A DNA stretch of 5,605 nt, from assembly GCA_017454565.1 (NCBI GenBank), contig JAFTCS010000095.1:1-5605 (forward strand), given 5' to 3'. The stretch is from Clostridia bacterium (GTDB lineage Bacteria > Bacillota > Clostridia > Oscillospirales > Acutalibacteraceae). Under the pieces are notes generated by a model. The model saw only the letters and a list, made by a program, of their open reading frames with translations. It did not search any database and was not told the origin of the DNA. Shown here piece after piece: positions 1-5,373 of this stretch (position 1 is the stretch's first letter; each line of letters begins with the position of its first letter). Position numbers and translations under genes: made by a program.

Positions 1-7
1 AAGGAGG
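1..7 (+). promoter_or_regulatory. Ribosome binding site of the TrsD-like gene
   Basis: AAGGAGG is a full Shine-Dalgarno match. It lies 13 bases before the ATG at 21, longer than the 7-9 bases seen for the other genes here. The TAA at 19-21 overlaps that ATG (TAATG), so an upstream operon gene may end there, but its reading frame cannot be tested because the window begins at base 1. Confidence 0.7.
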
Positions 8-20
8 AAAAACTGAAATA

Positions 21-605
21 ATGGCAAAGAAAAGAAACAGCGTTCAGGCTCTCATCGGGCTTGAACGCTTTACTCGTTATGGGGTGAAAACCGACAAAGC
101 GGAGGTAGTGCTGTTCGCAGTTGAGCCGACAAATATCAGTGTGCTGTCTGCATCAAATATCGGTATCAAGATACACAGCCTGATGATGGTGCTGTCGGTC
201 ATACCCGACCTCGAACTTATAGCGATAGACAGTGCCGAGCGATTCGATGACAACAAGTCATATATCAAGAAGCGCTTGCAGTCCGAACAGAATGAGAATA
301 TCCGCAAACTGTTACAGGCGGACTTTGATTTCCTGGACGAGATACAGCTGGAGATGTCGTCAGCCCGGCAGTTTATGTTTGCAGTCAGGTTCAGACGAGA
401 AAAGCCCGAACAGGTATTCAACATCATCAACCGTGTGGATAAGACCCTTGCCGAGCATGGCTTTGCGGCAAAGCGGATGACAAAAACCGAAGCCAAGCGA
501 ATGATAGCTCTGTACTTCGGATCCTCGATCACCGGTGATGAGATACCGGACATCGAGGGCGAAAATGAATTTGATTTGGAGGCGATAAAGCGTGAAGAAA
601 ACTAA
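21..605 (+). CDS. TrsD/TraD-like conjugation protein (detached VirB4 N-terminal part)
   Basis: This is a 194-aa soluble protein with no signal peptide or membrane segment. I place it with the small TrsD/TraD proteins encoded just before the VirB4-type ATPase in Gram-positive transfer regions. This rests on its length, its place before the ATPase, and pattern recognition. Residues 18-70 (TRYGVKTDKAEVVLFAVEPT and what follows) resemble the opening beta-strand region of VirB4, where a 'state a value, then viPtNf..ls' pattern leads into a helix. Residues 72-115 are a charged helical stretch (FDDNKSYIKKRL, then FLDEIQLEMSSARQF). Residues 131-166 (VFNIINRVDKTLAEHGFAAK, then E157 and ALYF) match the 'long helix, L..hG...r.l...E....L' pattern that closes the first half of the VirB4 N-terminal domain. 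The C-terminal 20 residues are acidic. It overlaps the next gene by 14 bases, which suggests coupled translation and a matched dose. Inference: it binds the following ATPase to complete its membrane-facing N-terminal domain. The CDS is certain; the function is moderately supported. Confidence 0.85.
   Translation: MAKKRNSVQALIGLERFTRYGVKTDKAEVVLFAVEPTNISVLSASNIGIKIHSLMMVLSVIPDLELIAIDSAERFDDNKSYIKKRLQSEQNENIRKLLQADFDFLDEIQLEMSSARQFMFAVRFRREKPEQVFNIINRVDKTLAEHGFAAKRMTKTEAKRMIALYFGSSITGDEIPDIEGENEFDLEAIKREEN
577..582 (+). promoter_or_regulatory. Ribosome binding site deciding the GTG start of virB4
   Basis: TGGAGG lies 9 bases before the GTG at 592, inside the end of the upstream gene. The next in-frame ATG (residue 23, in QQMAMETK) has no comparable site before it and would remove a Lys-rich N-terminus. 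GTG 592 is therefore the likely start. Confidence 0.75.
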
Positions 606-2448
606 ACTTCCGAAAATAAAAACGAAGAAGAAAAAGCAGCTCACCGAAGAACAGCAGATGGCTATGGAGACCAAAGACTTCTTTGACAGAGCCGTTCCGG
701 GCGTTGTTAAGTTCTATCCCGAATACTATATCTGCGGAAACTTCTACAAATCATGTTGGGCGATAACCGAGTATCCACCCACCACAGACGAAGGTGCAAT
801 ACTTGCCCATCTCGCTGACCGCAACGGCGTAACGTTGCGCATATACAACCGCCTTGTAGACAGCATGGAGCAGCGCAAGATCGTACAGTCGACTATGCGC
901 AAGAATCATATGATGACGACCACTAACGATGTAAATGAGTCGATAAAGGCACAAAATAATATACACGACGTGGTAGAACTGATCAGCGAGCTAAGGCGTA
1001 ACAAGGAACCTTTGCTGCACTGTGCTGTGTTTATAGAGCTTCGTGCCGGAAGTCTGGATAAGCTGAAAGAATTGCAGGCTGATATACAGATGGAACTTAC
1101 ACGCTCTAAGATTTCAGTTGACAGGCTGTTGTTAAGGCAGAAAGAGGGTTTTCTCTCCGCTATGCCGACAGGCTCCAATAGTTTTGCTACACAGTATGAG
1201 CGAGTGTTACCGGCAAGCTCGGTGGCGAATATGTATCCGTTGAATTATTCGGGCAAGACAGATGAGCACGGCTTCTATCTCGGCAGAGACAAGTACGGCA
1301 GTAATGTGCTTGTCGACTTTGACCGCAGGACTGAAGACAAGACCAACAGTAACGTCCTCATCCTCGGCAACAGCGGTCAGGGCAAATCGTTCTTGATGAA
1401 GCTGCTGCTCTGTAATCTTCGTGAGACAGGCAAAAGTGTTCTTGTCCTCGACCCCGAGCATGAGTATGAGGAACTGTGCAGAAACCTCGGCGGCACATAT
1501 ATCGACATGATGAGTGGCGAATATATGATAAATCCGTTAGAGCCAAAGGCGTGGACTGACGGAGACCGCCCGGGCGATGAACCTGTTTCCGAGACATTCC
1601 GCAAGGTGTCCCGGCTCAGTCAGCATATATCATATCTCAAGGACTTTTTCAGAGCCTACAAGGATTTCACAGATGCAGAGATCGACACCATCGAAATTAT
1701 GCTGTTAAAGCTTTATGCCCGGTACGGCATAGATGATACCACTGATTTTGGTACCCTTATTGACGAGGACTACCCGATGATGAGTGATTTCTATGACCTT
1801 GTGGAGAAGGAATTCATGGCATTCGACCGTGAAAAGAAACAGCTCTACACAGAAGAAATACTCCAGAATATATGTCTGGGACTGCACTCCATGTGCAATG
1901 GCGCAGAGAGTAAATATTTCAATGGTCACACCAATATCTGTGATTCTGAGTTTATCTGTTTCGGAGTCAAGGGCCTGATGGATACCAATAAGCGGCTCAA
2001 AGACACGCTGCTGTTTAACATTCTGTCGTATATGAGCAATCAGCTCCTGGGCAAAGGCAACACGGTAGCGGCTGTTGATGAGCTCTATCTATTCTTATCC
2101 AACCTGACTGCGATAGAGTATATCCGCAACGGAATGAAACGAGTACGAAAGAAAGAATCGGCTTTTATTCTGGCATCGCAGAACATCGAGGACTTCCTGC
2201 TCCCGGAGATCAAGGAGTTTACAAAGCCGCTTTTCAGTATTCCGACTCACCACTTCCTGTTCAACCCCGGAAATATATCTGCAGCACCCTTCATCGACAC
2301 CTTGCAGCTGGAACCCTCCGAGTATGATCTGTTCAAGTTCCCGGAGCGAGGCACCTGCTTCTACCGCTGCGGCAATGAAAGGTATCTCCTGCAGGTCATA
2401 GCACCTGCGTATAAGGCGGCGCTGTTTGGCTCGGCTGGGGGAAGATAA
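592..2448 (+). CDS. virB4: VirB4/TrsE-family conjugation ATPase
   Basis: This 618-aa cytoplasmic ATPase would power assembly of the mating channel and substrate transfer at the inner face of the membrane. Residues 1-16 are strongly basic (KKTKLPKIKTKKKK). Residues 30-90 carry the 'P.vv...eyy..gnfY...w.i.eYPp....il..l....' pattern of the middle of the VirB4 N-terminal domain. A helical region follows (115-190). The RecA-like motor domain starts around residue 225. Walker A is GNSGQGKS (259-266, with K265), followed by SVLVLDPEHEYEEL. Walker B is TVAAVDE (D496, E497), and the conserved sensor-like ASQNIEDF runs from A528. The C-terminus (FPERGTCFYRCGNERYLLQV) is the normal family end, so the gene is complete. 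At 618 aa it is shorter than a usual VirB4 of about 800 aa. The shortfall corresponds to the 194-aa protein encoded just upstream. It matches TrsE/TraE of pSK41/pIP501-type systems in layout. Family assignment is very sure; substrate and partners are inferred. Confidence 0.96.
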   Translation: MKKTKLPKIKTKKKKQLTEEQQMAMETKDFFDRAVPGVVKFYPEYYICGNFYKSCWAITEYPPTTDEGAILAHLADRNGVTLRIYNRLVDSMEQRKIVQSTMRKNHMMTTTNDVNESIKAQNNIHDVVELISELRRNKEPLLHCAVFIELRAGSLDKLKELQADIQMELTRSKISVDRLLLRQKEGFLSAMPTGSNSFATQYERVLPASSVANMYPLNYSGKTDEHGFYLGRDKYGSNVLVDFDRRTEDKTNSNVLILGNSGQGKSFLMKLLLCNLRETGKSVLVLDPEHEYEELCRNLGGTYIDMMSGEYMINPLEPKAWTDGDRPGDEPVSETFRKVSRLSQHISYLKDFFRAYKDFTDAEIDTIEIMLLKLYARYGIDDTTDFGTLIDEDYPMMSDFYDLVEKEFMAFDREKKQLYTEEILQNICLGLHSMCNGAESKYFNGHTNICDSEFICFGVKGLMDTNKRLKDTLLFNILSYMSNQLLGKGNTVAAVDELYLFLSNLTAIEYIRNGMKRVRKKESAFILASQNIEDFLLPEIKEFTKPLFSIPTHHFLFNPGNISAAPFIDTLQLEPSEYDLFKFPERGTCFYRCGNERYLLQVIAPAYKAALFGSAGGR

Positions 2449-2451
2449 GGC

Positions 2452-2480
2452 TTGATTTCAGGCTCGAGATGTGGTATAAT
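2452..2480 (+). promoter_or_regulatory. Extended -10 sigma-A promoter of the HipA-like kinase gene
   Basis: TTGATT (-35, 2452-2457) is separated by exactly 17 bases from a perfect TATAAT (-10, 2475-2480), which is preceded by TGG, giving the extended -10 motif TGnTATAAT. It begins 3 bases after the virB4 stop codon. Transcription should start near 2487, leaving a leader of about 18 bases before the ATG at 2505. An imperfect direct repeat, GGCTTGA (2449-2455) and GGCTCGA (2461-2467), spaced 12 bases centre to centre, flanks the -35 and could be an operator, though it may be chance. Confidence 0.85.
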
Positions 2481-2504
2481 CATATGTGAAAGCGAGGCGA
2501 TAAC

Positions 2505-3746
2505 ATGAATTATACGCTTATGCATAAAAATATTAGTGTTGCAGATATTGAAATAGATGAAGATACGGGCGTTATTATCCGTATCGGTGATATTTTTGCC
2601 AAAGAGCATTTGCCGCTTGGTGTTGTTCATCCCCTGCATCATAAGGAAACAGTTGACAAAGCCGCACTTAACAAGTGGTGGATGGGACGTTCCATACCTG
2701 CAAGCAGAATGGGAATAAACGAAGCTCTTGAAACACTTGGGATATACAACACACAAGTGCTCCTTACCAAATGTCTTGGACTGAGCCTTTCAGATCATTA
2801 TTGGGTAAGACCTTCAGACAGTGATATGACGTGGGAAAGCGTGAACTTCTTTGACAACGATTTTTCGGATGATATAGGTGATGTGCTGTTTGGGTCAGCA
2901 GATAAAAGTCTTGACTTTGATTATGCCTCTCCCGATAACACATCAGACGGAAACCTGCAAAAGCGCTGGAAGATAATAGACGGTGAAAGATGCTTGTTGA
3001 AATCGGGCTCTGCTCCGTACAGACAGCAGCCGTTTAATGAGGTCATCGCATCTGTCATACTTGATAAACTTGGGATAGATCATGTGCCATACACACTGAC
3101 TTGGATAGATAATAAGCCATATAGTGTTTGCAAGGACTTTGTTACAAAGAACAGTGAGCTTATCAGTGCAGCAAGGCTTATGCAGATACGCCCGAAAGAA
3201 AACAATGAAAACGGTTATCTGCATTTTGTGAATATCTGCAAAGAGTTAGGTATTGATGTTGTACCTATGATTGATAGAATGATAGTGCTTGACTATATTA
3301 TAGCCAATGAGGACAGGCACTATGGAAATTTCGGACTTCTCCGTGATCCCGATACACTTGAATGGATAGGTTTTGCGCCTATCTTTGACAACGGAACATC
3401 GCTATACTATGATAAGCTGACAACACAAATATCAACAGCCAACCTTAAATGCAAGCCTTTCAAAAAAACTCACGGTGAGCAGATCAGACTTGTTTCAACA
3501 TTTGAATGGCTTGATCTGTCAAAGCTTGATGGAATAGAGGAAGATATCATTGCTGTATTCAGCAGTGATAAGACAGCCGATTTTGTAGACAGCGAGAGAG
3601 CAGGTGCCATTGCCGCTCTGGTCCGTAAAAGGATAGACAGGCTGTCTGAAATGATCCCTGTTCAAAAGGATATTCAAAGTCTTGATACCGATGAAGATGA
3701 GCCCAACGAAGATGAAGCCGAAAGCTATGGCATGAAAATTGAATAG
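2505..3746 (+). CDS. HipA-superfamily serine/threonine kinase, solitary
   Basis: This 413-aa soluble protein shows a HipA/CtkA-type kinase fold. The likely ATP-anchoring lysine is K166 (ERCLLKSG), a likely alpha-C glutamate is E179 (FNEVIAS), and the catalytic loop is ANEDRHYGNFG (D270, R271, H272, metal-binding N275). The DFG-equivalent is APIFDNGTS (D295). Residues 1-135 form an N-terminal region unlike the HipA N-subdomain, with RSIPASRMGINEALETLGI and GLSLSDHYWVRPSDSDMTWE, a type I recognise from clostridial HipA-domain proteins on mobile elements. The C-terminus (393-407) is rich in Asp and Glu. The start is ATG 2505, with GCGAGG (2492-2497) 7 bases upstream. Known family members phosphorylate translation components such as aminoacyl-tRNA synthetases and cause growth arrest. 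The target here cannot be read from sequence. No HipB-like helix-turn-helix gene lies on either side, so it is not a standard hipBA pair. It has its own promoter and terminator, and sampled 60-base blocks are more AT-rich than in virB4, which suggests cargo. Kinase family is confident; role is unknown. Confidence 0.9.
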   Translation: MNYTLMHKNISVADIEIDEDTGVIIRIGDIFAKEHLPLGVVHPLHHKETVDKAALNKWWMGRSIPASRMGINEALETLGIYNTQVLLTKCLGLSLSDHYWVRPSDSDMTWESVNFFDNDFSDDIGDVLFGSADKSLDFDYASPDNTSDGNLQKRWKIIDGERCLLKSGSAPYRQQPFNEVIASVILDKLGIDHVPYTLTWIDNKPYSVCKDFVTKNSELISAARLMQIRPKENNENGYLHFVNICKELGIDVVPMIDRMIVLDYIIANEDRHYGNFGLLRDPDTLEWIGFAPIFDNGTSLYYDKLTTQISTANLKCKPFKKTHGEQIRLVSTFEWLDLSKLDGIEEDIIAVFSSDKTADFVDSERAGAIAALVRKRIDRLSEMIPVQKDIQSLDTDEDEPNEDEAESYGMKIE

Positions 3747-3752
3747 TATTTT

Positions 3753-3778
3753 GAGCCGCCACCGTGCGGCTCTTTTTT
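3753..3778 (+). terminator. Rho-independent terminator of the kinase gene
   Basis: GAGCCGC (3753-3759) pairs perfectly with GCGGCTC (3766-3772) around a 6-base loop CACCGT, and six T follow (3773-3778). It begins 6 bases after the kinase stop codon. It is one-directional, because the other strand has no T-run after the stem. It closes the promoter-gene-terminator unit and stands directly in front of the next gene. Confidence 0.93.
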
Positions 3779-3784
3779 ATTCGG

Positions 3785-3791
3785 AAAGGAG
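3785..3791 (+). promoter_or_regulatory. Ribosome binding site of the 121-aa protein gene
   Basis: AAAGGAG lies 8 bases before the ATG at 3800. It decides the start. An in-frame ORF can be opened earlier at a GTG within the terminator (3764), but that would put the start codon inside the hairpin and leave this site unused. Only 6 bases separate the terminator T-run from this site, leaving no room for a promoter. Confidence 0.85.
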
Positions 3792-3799
3792 ATGGTTTA

Positions 3800-4165
3800 A
3801 TGGTTTCAAATAAAGAAACAGCTATCGAAAAGCTTATGAAAAAGATCAACCATGAATACGAAAAGATGCGTGAACGTTGGTGGGACATGACCGCCGATGA
3901 GCTTATAGCCAATGCCGAGCGAATAGCGGCAGCCAAGTTCATTAAGGCAAATATCGAATCATGCATTCTCGATGATGGAGCTAAATATCTGCTGGGCTTC
4001 AAGGAGCCTTTGGCGGCGGTCATTGAAACTATTTTGTACAGCTATGATCCGCAGAACATTGCAAAACGTGAGTGGTTTAGCGACCACTTATACGATCTGT
4101 ATGATAAGCATGATCTTGATGCAGATTTTGAGGTGGAGGAAGAATCGGGAATAACAATGCAGTAA
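3800..4165 (+). CDS. Small conserved-type protein of mobile elements, unknown function
   Basis: This is a 121-aa soluble, mostly helical, charged protein. Visible features are a helical opening (IEKLMKKINHEYEKMRERWW), a 'DMTADELIANAERIAAAKFI' stretch, then a short 'LDDGAKYLLGFKEPLAAVIETI' segment, a Tyr/Asp-rich part (HLYDLYDKHDLDAD) and an acidic end. The order 'EY.KMR..W..m...ELI..A......F.......l.......LL....PLA.V.......' recalls the small DUF3848-type proteins common on clostridial mobile elements. I offer that only as a resemblance, since no catalytic or binding motif can be named. It has no signal peptide or membrane segment. It starts 21 bases after the kinase terminator, and its TAA stop overlaps the ribosome binding site of the next gene, so the two small genes are likely translated together. 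As a coding sequence it is convincing (good RBS, operon spacing); its function is unknown. Confidence 0.82.
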   Translation: MVSNKETAIEKLMKKINHEYEKMRERWWDMTADELIANAERIAAAKFIKANIESCILDDGAKYLLGFKEPLAAVIETILYSYDPQNIAKREWFSDHLYDLYDKHDLDADFEVEEESGITMQ

Positions 4166-4171
4166 AGGAGG
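4164..4171 (+). promoter_or_regulatory. Ribosome binding site supporting a TTG start
   Basis: AAAGGAGG is the strongest Shine-Dalgarno sequence in the window after the one at the very start. It overlaps the upstream TAA (4163-4165) and lies 9 bases before TTG 4181. No in-frame ATG occurs until residue 47, so TTG must be the start if the gene is real. Confidence 0.8.
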
Positions 4172-4180
4172 TTTGATAGC

Positions 4181-4378
4181 TTGAGAAAATACGGAATATG
4201 GAAAACTCGCTACACACAAAATGTAGCTAACACCTTTGAGGACTGGGTGCGTCAGGATGGCGCACCCGTTTCGTTTTTTACGGAATATGCGGCATTGGAG
4301 TATAAGCACAGCGAGGAAATGAAATGCTGCAGCGATAACACCGAGTTTGAAGTGCGTGAGATAGAGGTGTCGGCATGA
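4181..4378 (+). CDS. Small protein of unknown function, TTG start
   Basis: This is a 65-aa protein beginning at TTG. It opens with RKYGIWKTRYTQNVANTFED and continues WVRQDGAPVSFFTEYAALEY, ending in a charged strand-like FEVREIEV. The layout is typical of small soluble accessory proteins of clostridial mobile elements: a short motif, then 'f.te..A..y', then a 'y.vrei' strand at the end. I cannot name a family. Two adjacent cysteines (CC, residues 49-50) are present, with no zinc-finger pattern. The gene lies between the 121-aa protein and the membrane protein gene. Its TGA overlaps the next ATG (ATGA, 4375-4378), a hallmark of translational coupling. A terminator-like hairpin lies within its coding sequence. 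Coding status rests on the strong RBS, the coupling and the frame; function is unknown. Confidence 0.75.
   Translation: MRKYGIWKTRYTQNVANTFEDWVRQDGAPVSFFTEYAALEYKHSEEMKCCSDNTEFEVREIEVSA
4245..4279 (+). terminator. Possible intragenic terminator-like hairpin
   Basis: GGGTGCG (4245-4251) pairs perfectly with CGCACCC (4261-4267) around a 9-base loop, and is followed by GTTTCG and then six T (4274-4279). The T-run begins 6 bases after the stem, farther than in an efficient terminator. It lies inside the 65-aa gene, so codon choice alone could produce it. It may be a weak attenuator or pause site, or nothing. Confidence 0.3.
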
Positions 4379-5373
4379 GTGCAAAACTTGTAAAATTCAT
4401 AGTCATGCTTCTTTCCGATAAAAAGTTTGGAAAGAAGATAATAATTCTTGTGCTGAGCATCGCATTCGGGCTGATCTATCTGCTATGCCTGCCGGTAATC
4501 GTCATATCCAACCTCGGCTCCGTTGACCTTGACACCACAGGAATAGATATGACTCAGTTTACTGAAGATAATTTCATGTCGCAGCTTGACAGTGAGCAGG
4601 CAGATAAGATAAACGCAATGAAAGATGCAGGCACGGCTATCGAAACTGAAATGGCTAACCTCGGTATCGCAGACCAGACGATAAAAGCACAGCTCATCTA
4701 TGCCTCTTTCTTTGAAAATGTGGAGAACTTTGATGCGAATTTCTTTGCAAATCTGTTCAAGGCGGCACCCGATGATGCGACTTTGATTGATGCAATAAAT
4801 CAGAACTATGGGCTTGAAATAGACTACGAACAGTATATGCATACCTACACTTTTGTGATGAACAGCACGATAAACCCGTATATGTTCACAGACACGACCA
4901 CAAAGAATGCAGCTGACCTTTCAGCTTGGGCAAACAACGCATACATTTCCGGTTGGGGATATATGTCGGGCTTTATCGGCGAAAAGGACAGCGAGCAGCG
5001 AATAAGGCGTTGTGACAATGCAGGTCTTATGATCGGCTACCTGAACTATGACCCCGACAGCAAGACCTTTACCGATGGATACACCACTTTGACCTACACC
5101 AAGCAAGGCGACATCTCGACCATGCCAGAGGTGCCAGGAATAGGTCTATATGACGGCACAAAGCACGGCATATATATAGGGCTTGGCGAGGTTGTGTTCT
5201 GCGATGAAACGGTCGGGTATGTTACAAAGCAGGCTGTGTCTGACGGAACGTGGACAAGCTGGTGTACCTATGAGGGCATCGAGTATCCGCAGGCTGTTCA
5301 GGACGCTATTGACGAGATAAACGAACCCGATGACAGCAGCGAGGACGATAGCAGTGACGAAAGCGAGGAATAA
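4375..5373 (+). CDS. Membrane-anchored NlpC/P60-like protein, active site apparently lost
   Basis: This 332-aa protein occupies the position of the TrsG/TraG-type (VirB1-like) wall hydrolases of Gram-positive transfer systems. A basic N-terminus (K4-K21) precedes one membrane segment at about 22-46 (IIILVLSIAFGLIYLLCLPV), giving an N-in, C-out protein. Residues 50-175 are a helical extracytoplasmic region I do not recognise; there is no clear lysozyme or transglycosylase motif. Residues 183-305 follow the NlpC/P60-like pattern of clostridial and phage cell-wall hydrolases: GWGYMSGFIG (193-202), DNAGLMIGYLNYDPDSK (214-230), TMPEVPGIGLYDGTKHGIYI (249-268), then TWTSW (292-296). The nucleophile motif, normally DC.G, reads DNAG (N215), with a Cys two residues earlier (C213). 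The His motif, normally HVGIYIG, reads KHGIYIG (K263, H264). The C-terminus (317-332) is a Ser/Asp/Glu tail. GAGG at 4364-4367 and the ATGA overlap fix the start. It is probably a structural wall-contact protein; weak activity with shifted residues is not excluded. Confidence 0.88.
   Translation: MSAKLVKFIVMLLSDKKFGKKIIILVLSIAFGLIYLLCLPVIVISNLGSVDLDTTGIDMTQFTEDNFMSQLDSEQADKINAMKDAGTAIETEMANLGIADQTIKAQLIYASFFENVENFDANFFANLFKAAPDDATLIDAINQNYGLEIDYEQYMHTYTFVMNSTINPYMFTDTTTKNAADLSAWANNAYISGWGYMSGFIGEKDSEQRIRRCDNAGLMIGYLNYDPDSKTFTDGYTTLTYTKQGDISTMPEVPGIGLYDGTKHGIYIGLGEVVFCDETVGYVTKQAVSDGTWTSWCTYEGIEYPQAVQDAIDEINEPDDSSEDDSSDESEE
5365..5368 (+). promoter_or_regulatory. Ribosome binding site of the 3'-terminal gene
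   Basis: GAGG lies 5 bases before ATG 5374, embedded in the last codons of the upstream gene (GAGGAA, Glu-Glu). The acidic tail codons thus double as the translation signal for the next gene. Confidence 0.55.

Noticed and set aside
77..674. Long antisense open frames under the TrsD-like gene (158 and 104 codons).
   Set aside because: They are mirror frames of a well-supported coding gene, lack RBS signals and give Cys/Ser/Arg-rich translations with no recognisable pattern.
2475..2510. Start of a HipB-like antitoxin gene ahead of the kinase.
   Set aside because: The space between the virB4 stop and the kinase ATG is only 56 bases and is fully used by the promoter and RBS.
2361..2756. Antisense open frame spanning the end of virB4, the promoter gap and the start of the kinase gene; considered as an antitoxin or antisense regulator.
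   Set aside because: It covers the strong forward promoter and two coding ends, has no matching RBS, and its translation shows no helix-turn-helix or other fold pattern.
3764..3799. Upstream extension of the 121-aa gene to a GTG at 3764.
   Set aside because: The extension starts within the terminator hairpin and loop, has no RBS of its own, and ignores the strong AAAGGAG ahead of ATG 3800.
2440..3800. Target-site duplication or inverted repeats marking a transposon around the kinase unit.
   Set aside because: No matching direct or inverted repeats of useful length were found at 2440-2470 versus 3770-3800, and there is no transposase or recombinase in the window.
3559..4023. Antisense open frame crossing the kinase end, the terminator and the 121-aa gene.
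   Set aside because: It runs through a hairpin that terminates the opposite strand and mirrors two real genes; no start signal or recognisable motif.
5320..5370. Ser-rich acidic tail of the wall protein as a phosphorylation target of the HipA-like kinase.
   Set aside because: The basic N-terminus and single membrane segment put the tail outside the membrane, out of reach of a cytoplasmic kinase.
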